Below, piece by piece: positions 7,480-10,672 of a stretch of 10,672 nucleotides of DNA (position 1 is its first letter; every line of letters starts with the position of its first letter). The DNA comes from an uncultured Duncaniella sp. (GTDB taxonomy: Bacteria > Bacteroidota > Bacteroidia > Bacteroidales > Muribaculaceae), in assembly GCA_910588795.1 (NCBI GenBank), contig CAJURI010000076.1, positions 1 through 10,672 on the forward strand, in the 5' to 3' direction. Under the pieces are notes generated by a model. That model had not been told where the DNA came from. It saw nothing but the letters and a program-made list of their open reading frames with translations, and ran no database searches. The translations under genes and the position numbers were made by a program.

Positions 7480-8790
7480 TTATTTGTCCAGACAGGCGTC
7501 AAGTGCCTTGGTGATGGCGTTGCGGTCCATGTCGCGCCCTATGAACACGAGTTTGACCATGCGGTCGCCATACTCTTCATCCCAGTCCCGGAGTATGTTG
7601 GGATCCTGAGCGATCAGTTCCTTGAAATCCTCCTCGGGAGCTGTGGCAAACCATAGCCCGGCCTCCTTGAGCGACTTCTGCTTGCCTGCCGACTCGAAGA
7701 GATAGGACATGTCGGTGTTGTTGGAGAAATAGCACACACCCTTGCAGCGTATCACCTCGCGGGGCCACTGCCTTGCAACGAAGTAATCAAACTTGTTGAG
7801 GTTGAATGCCGGGCGGCGGTAGTAGACGAATGTCCCTATGCCATACTCCTCGGCCTCACCCTCCCCGTGGTGGTGATGGTGGTGGCAGTGGCCGCATGTG
7901 CACCCTTCGGGATGCTCCTCATGCTCCCCGTGTTCATGGTGGTGGTGATGGTGGTCATGGTCGCAGTGGTCCTCGTCATGCTCATGCTCATGTTCATGAT
8001 GGTGGTCGTGCTCATGCTCATGGTGGTGATGGTGGCGTTCCTCCTCCTCGATGTCATGGTTGTCACGGTCGATCTGCTGTACCCATGCGGCAGATGTAGC
8101 TACGTCGTCAAAGTTGAACATCCCCGTGTTTATTATGCGGGTTATGTCCACATCGGCGTAATCGCATTCGATTATCTCGGCCTTTGGCTGGATGGCGCGC
8201 ACTATGGCGCGTATGCGTGAAAGATCCGCAGGAGAGACCTCCGACACCTTGTTGAGAAGTATTATATTGCAGAATTCTATCTGCTGTATGATGAGGTTCT
8301 CTATGTCCTCCTCGTCAAGATTGTCCTTTTTAAGTGACTCCCCGCAGCCGAACTCGTCCTGAAGCCTCAATGCGTCCACCACGGTCACTATGCAGTCGAG
8401 TTTCGGAGTGCCGAACGCCGTTGCCTGCGCCCCGAGCTGAGGTATGGTGCATATGGTCTGGGCTATGGGGGCCGGTTCGCATATGCCGCTCGCTTCGATC
8501 ACTATGTAGTCGAAACGGTTCATGGCCATGATCTCCTCGATCTGTTTTATGAGGTCCATCTTGAGCGTGCAGCATATGCACCCGTTGGAGAGTGCCACAA
8601 GGCTGTCGTCCTTGCTGTCCACCACGCCGCCGCGCTCTATGAGGCTGGCATCGATGTTCACTTCGCCTATGTCGTTCACTATGACGGCAAACTTTATGCC
8701 GCGCTCATTGGAGAGTATATGGTTGACAAGTGTGGTTTTGCCGCTGCCGAGATATCCGGTGAGAAGCAGTATGGGTGTTGTCTTTTTCAT
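7480..8790 (-). CDS. COG0523/CobW-family GTPase with His-rich metal-binding segment
   Basis: This gene encodes a 436-residue G3E-family P-loop GTPase of the COG0523 group, which includes metallochaperones or metal-insertion proteins such as CobW, YjiA and ZNG1. The P-loop is GYLGSGKTT (12-20). The hallmark metal site GCICC is at 70-74, and an ExSGxxxP-type motif is at 99-106 (EASGICEP). The nucleotide-specificity motif is LLNKVSE (178-184) rather than the usual NKxD. Residues 253-308 are extremely His-rich (31 His by my count, mixed with Asp/Glu) and include Cys297-Thr-Cys299-Gly-His-Cys302; such segments bind Zn, Ni or Co in this family. The CobW C-terminal domain spans about 317-433 (TFVYYRRPAFN, then RCKGVCYF, then KLVFIGRDMD). 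I chose the ATG at 8790 because the P-loop then lies at residue 12, as is usual; a longer frame opens at 8835. It follows folB by 73 bp and precedes the ABC-F gene. Zinc handling is the likeliest role, but the client protein is unknown. Confidence 0.93.
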   Translation of the reverse strand: MKKTTPILLLTGYLGSGKTTLVNHILSNERGIKFAVIVNDIGEVNIDASLIERGGVVDSKDDSLVALSNGCICCTLKMDLIKQIEEIMAMNRFDYIVIEASGICEPAPIAQTICTIPQLGAQATAFGTPKLDCIVTVVDALRLQDEFGCGESLKKDNLDEEDIENLIIQQIEFCNIILLNKVSEVSPADLSRIRAIVRAIQPKAEIIECDYADVDITRIINTGMFNFDDVATSAAWVQQIDRDNHDIEEEERHHHHHEHEHDHHHEHEHEHDEDHCDHDHHHHHHEHGEHEEHPEGCTCGHCHHHHHHGEGEAEEYGIGTFVYYRRPAFNLNKFDYFVARQWPREVIRCKGVCYFSNNTDMSYLFESAGKQKSLKEAGLWFATAPEEDFKELIAQDPNILRDWDEEYGDRMVKLVFIGRDMDRNAITKALDACLDK

Positions 8791-8794
8791 CGTA

Positions 8795-8812
8795 TTCAAT
8801 ATATTCAATATA
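8795..8812. repeat. Tandem 9-bp repeat just before the GTPase start
   Basis: Two exact copies of ttcaatata (plus strand, 8795-8803 and 8804-8812) lie between 5 and 22 bp upstream of the COG0523 GTPase start codon. On the transcribed strand this gives TATATTGAA twice, placing it over the translation-initiation region. It may be an AT-rich ribosome-loading leader, an operator half-site pair, or simple-sequence chance. Confidence 0.6.
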
Positions 8813-8863
8813 TGTAGATATATGTCATTATACACATTTCATTGACCGCATCGACGGGGTGGA

Positions 8864-9217
8864 TCACCATTCTATCCTCACTGCGGCACCGTCCATATCG
8901 GCCGGGATTGGGGGATTGAGCTTTGTGAGCCGTATCATACCCCCTTTTATAAGAGGAAAACGCTCGGTCAGAGCATTGTGCAGACGCCATGCCACATGTT
9001 CGAGCAGCTGTGACGGTTCATCCATCACACGGCGTGCCACATCCACCACTTCGGCATAGTTGAGTGTGCCGGCGAGGTCATCGTCAGTCAACCCTTTTTC
9101 CATCGGGTATTCGAGATGAATGGTAAGCTCGAATGTGTTGCCGTTCACCCGCTCCTCTTCATATACTCCGTGACGGGCGAAGAGGCGTAGCCCGTTGATC
9201 TCTACCGTACCTTTCAT
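8864..9217 (-). CDS. folB: Dihydroneopterin aldolase (FolB)
   Basis: This gene encodes a 117-residue FolB-family enzyme, cytosolic. It cleaves 7,8-dihydroneopterin to 6-hydroxymethyl-7,8-dihydropterin and glycolaldehyde in folate synthesis. The whole length matches the family: an N-terminal strand, RLFARHGVYEEER (11-23), TDDDLAGTLNYAEV (44-57), LLEHVAWRL (71-79) and the C-terminal TKLNPPIP (98-105). Residues that are functionally important in characterised aldolases line up: Glu22, Tyr54, Glu73 and Lys99. The ATG at 9217 gives the standard family N-terminus. An in-frame ATG at 9244 would add nine residues and overlap the preceding glycosyltransferase stop as ATGA, suggesting translational coupling; neither start has an obvious Shine-Dalgarno site. 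It lies second in the glycosyltransferase-folB-GTPase-ABC-F run. The length and conserved residues make the call secure; only the exact start is open. Confidence 0.93.
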   Translation of the reverse strand: MKGTVEINGLRLFARHGVYEEERVNGNTFELTIHLEYPMEKGLTDDDLAGTLNYAEVVDVARRVMDEPSQLLEHVAWRLHNALTERFPLIKGGMIRLTKLNPPIPADMDGAAVRIEW

Positions 9218-9240
9218 CGGCTGTAGTCTTTTTATGGAGG

Positions 9241-10443
9241 TCATCCCCATGTGAGATTCGATCCGCGTTTTGACCTCCCTCTCATGCGATAGTACAGTGT
9301 GTACAGAGGATGGTATGACATGAACCATAGGAATGTGAGCAGTATAGGGCGCGAGCCGAGCGAAACCGACACCTTGCGCCATGCCGCCATCAGGATGATG
9401 CATACCGCAAGTGTTATGACGCATGCCACCGTCATGGGCAGGTAGGACGGCAGCCCTGCGATGCTCAGTGACACGGCGGTGCACAGAAGTGTCCACCATG
9501 CCCACGAACAGGTGCTGAAGAACAGCCTTGCGTGTCCGCGCAGACGCGGAGCAGTGAAGTCGCGCCGTATCTTTTCCGACCGGTACAGCGGCCCGGGAGC
9601 ATTCTGCATGTGGAGGAGCATAGAGTCGTCCGAAAGCTCTACGGCAGTGTTGTTGCCGCGCACAACCTCGCTCACGAACACATCGTCGTCACCGTATTTG
9701 AGGTCGAGCGAACGGGAGAAACCCTTGTTGCGGAAGAACATCTCCCTCCGGTAGGCTATATTGCATCCGTCTCCTCGGTAGGGACGTCCGGCTATGGCCC
9801 ATGAGAGCCATTCCACGGAACTCCTCACACGGTCAAAGGCATGCAGACGCTTCCATGACTCCGTGGCCCCGTCGGTGGCAGTCACAGCTGCGTAGCCCAG
9901 CACAATATCGGTCGAGGGGCTGAAATGTCCCGCCATACACTTGAGCCAATGTCTGGAGGGCACCTGGCAATTACCTGTGGTATGGACAAGTACATTGTAT
10001 TTGGCGGCTTTGATGCCTAGAGTCACAGCAAGTTTCTTACGGGAGAGCGAGCGTGATTCCTGCGGGGTGAATGTCATGTACAGGTTATAGTACTTCTGTT
10101 CAAGCCGCGCTATCACATCCTTGGTGGAGCTTATGGCCCCGTCGTTGACCACTATTACCTCGAACGGTGCAGGATAGTCCTGCTCAAGTATCTGAGGCAG
10201 CAATATCTCGAGATTGGAGGCATCGTCCTCTGAGTAGACTATCACCGACACCGGCGGATAGTCACGGCTGTCAGCCGTCGCATTGCCGCTCTCGGCTTCT
10301 TCCCTGCTCTGCATGCTGTCGGCGGCGACCTTGCGGCTCACCGATGACACGTAGCGGCGGAACCCGAACAGCAGGTAAAGTGCCGACACCACAAGAACCG
10401 ACAGCAGTGTTATTATGACAGGTGTAATATATATTTCAAACAT
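9241..10443 (-). CDS. Membrane-anchored family 2 glycosyltransferase
   Basis: This gene encodes a 400-residue integral-membrane GT-A-fold glycosyltransferase, probably adding sugars to a cell-envelope glycan or lipid on the cytoplasmic face. One membrane segment (about 5-27) precedes the catalytic domain. PPVSVIVYSEDDASNLEILL (63-82) and EVIVVNDG (95-102) form the nucleotide-binding start, and RGDGCNIAYRREMF (223-236) with YGDDDVFVSEV (250-260) matches the later acidic motif region. Three hydrophobic segments follow (about 315-334, 336-355 and 366-386), with a basic C-terminal tail. The position that normally holds the DxD metal-binding motif reads VLVHTTGNCQ (151-160), with no acidic residue, and a clear QxxRW motif is also missing. 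I chose the ATG at 10443; the frame extends upstream only to a TTG at 10473, which lies inside the candidate promoter. Its stop codon overlaps the upstream alternative folB start. The family is secure; donor and acceptor are unknown, and reduced or unusual activity is possible. Confidence 0.87.
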   Translation of the reverse strand: MFEIYITPVIITLLSVLVVSALYLLFGFRRYVSSVSRKVAADSMQSREEAESGNATADSRDYPPVSVIVYSEDDASNLEILLPQILEQDYPAPFEVIVVNDGAISSTKDVIARLEQKYYNLYMTFTPQESRSLSRKKLAVTLGIKAAKYNVLVHTTGNCQVPSRHWLKCMAGHFSPSTDIVLGYAAVTATDGATESWKRLHAFDRVRSSVEWLSWAIAGRPYRGDGCNIAYRREMFFRNKGFSRSLDLKYGDDDVFVSEVVRGNNTAVELSDDSMLLHMQNAPGPLYRSEKIRRDFTAPRLRGHARLFFSTCSWAWWTLLCTAVSLSIAGLPSYLPMTVACVITLAVCIILMAAWRKVSVSLGSRPILLTFLWFMSYHPLYTLYYRMRGRSKRGSNLTWG

Positions 10444-10470
10444 CTCGAAACAACATAATAAAATCCGGTG

Positions 10471-10508
10471 CAAAATTACAAAGAATTATTCAATGCGCCG
10501 CGAAAAAA
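10471..10508 (-). promoter_or_regulatory. Candidate promoter for the glycosyltransferase-folB operon
   Basis: On the minus strand TAATTTTG (10471-10478) is a full match to the Bacteroidetes -7 consensus TAnnTTTG. It lies 27 bp upstream of the glycosyltransferase ATG and would give a short leader of about 20 nt. The -33 partner is weak: a T6 run at 10503-10508 ends about 24 bp upstream of the -7 element, a little far and lacking the final G. The position just before the first gene of the run supports it. Confidence 0.55.
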
Positions 10509-10570
10509 GTTCTACAATAACACCGCAATGACAGTATAAGAGATCGTTTTTAACAACCTATATATGACAA

Positions 10571-10601
10571 TGCGGAGCCGGTCATCACGATCAGCTCCGC
10601 A
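10571..10601. terminator. Strong hairpin upstream of the glycosyltransferase, terminator-like
   Basis: TGCGGAGC (10571-10578) pairs perfectly with GCTCCGCA (10594-10601). After one C/A mismatch, four more pairs (GGTC with GATC, one wobble) enclose a 5-nt loop. Neither side is followed by a good T run: CTCTTTG on the plus strand, TTGTCAT on the minus strand. It may end a transcript entering from the right of the window, or may be a structured element in a leader. The direction cannot be settled here. Confidence 0.4.
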
Positions 10602-10632
10602 CTCTTTGTAATCTATTATTTAGTAGATGACA

Positions 10633-10662
10633 AAATTTAAATTTATGCTGTTAAACGTTTAA
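10633..10662. repeat. Pair of perfect 12-bp palindromes near the right edge
   Basis: AAATTTAAATTT (10633-10644) and TTAAACGTTTAA (10651-10662) are each perfect 12-bp palindromes, 6 bp apart, in AT-rich non-coding DNA. They could be operator sites for a gene beyond the window edge, but AT-rich sequence makes such palindromes fairly likely by chance. I see no gene between 10444 and 10672. Confidence 0.4.
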
Positions 10663-10672
10663 TTTTCAAGTG

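Noticed and set aside
7867..8034. Low-complexity triplet-like repeats resembling a microsatellite or CRISPR-like array
   Set aside because: There are no separate repeat and spacer units; the sequence is in frame and codes for the His-rich metal-binding segment.
7806..8220. Repetitive Met/Val-rich and Gly/His-rich frames overlapping the His-rich segment
   Set aside because: They are translations of the CAC/CAT/GAG repeat of the GTPase gene in other frames.
9245..9505. Extended N-terminus for folB reaching to 9505
   Set aside because: The extension overlaps the 3' end of the glycosyltransferase in another frame, has no similarity to FolB, and the family begins at or near residue MKGTVEING.
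1..10672. Mobile element, prophage, toxin-antitoxin or defence system
   Set aside because: No transposase, integrase, phage, nuclease or toxin-like protein, no terminal inverted repeats and no tRNA site were seen; every substantial gene belongs to a known housekeeping or uptake family.

Overview
The window is most likely from a chromosome of the order Bacteroidales. The evidence is a SusC/SusD outer-membrane pair, a promoter matching the Bacteroides-type -33/-7 consensus (TTTG, 20 bp, TAnnTTTG), AT-rich leaders without clear Shine-Dalgarno sites, and the protein families present. A gut Muribaculaceae-like organism would fit, but that is a guess. All six convincing genes lie on the minus strand, so transcription runs from right to left. 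Long open frames on the plus strand are antisense shadows.

Right part (about 10672 to 5638): a 199-bp non-coding leader holds a strong hairpin, two 12-bp palindromes and a candidate promoter. Four closely spaced genes follow: a membrane-anchored family 2 glycosyltransferase, folB (dihydroneopterin aldolase, folate synthesis), a COG0523/CobW-family metallochaperone GTPase with a very His-rich segment, and a Uup-like ABC-F ATPase. The first two overlap by 4 bp (ATGA) if folB uses its upstream start. The next gaps are 73 and 42 bp, with no clear terminator. They are probably one housekeeping transcription unit, although the 73-bp gap before the GTPase could hold a separate promoter.

Left part (5637 to 1): a 141-bp intergenic region carries three near-repeats and a very good promoter. 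It is followed by susC-like and susD-like genes 20 bp apart, and then, about 110 bp past susD, a clear intrinsic terminator. This is a self-contained outer-membrane uptake operon: a TonB-dependent channel plus its surface lipoprotein lid. No glycosidase, sulfatase, protease, regulator or anti-sigma factor lies in the window, so the substrate cannot be named.

I see no CRISPR array, tRNA, rRNA, insertion sequence, prophage or defence system, and no convincing new multi-gene system. The points most worth a second look are an 8-G tract just after the SusC signal peptide (possible phase variation), a glycosyltransferase that lacks the usual DxD acidic residues, the placement of a His/Cys-rich COG0523 GTPase beside folB, and the repeats upstream of the susC promoter.
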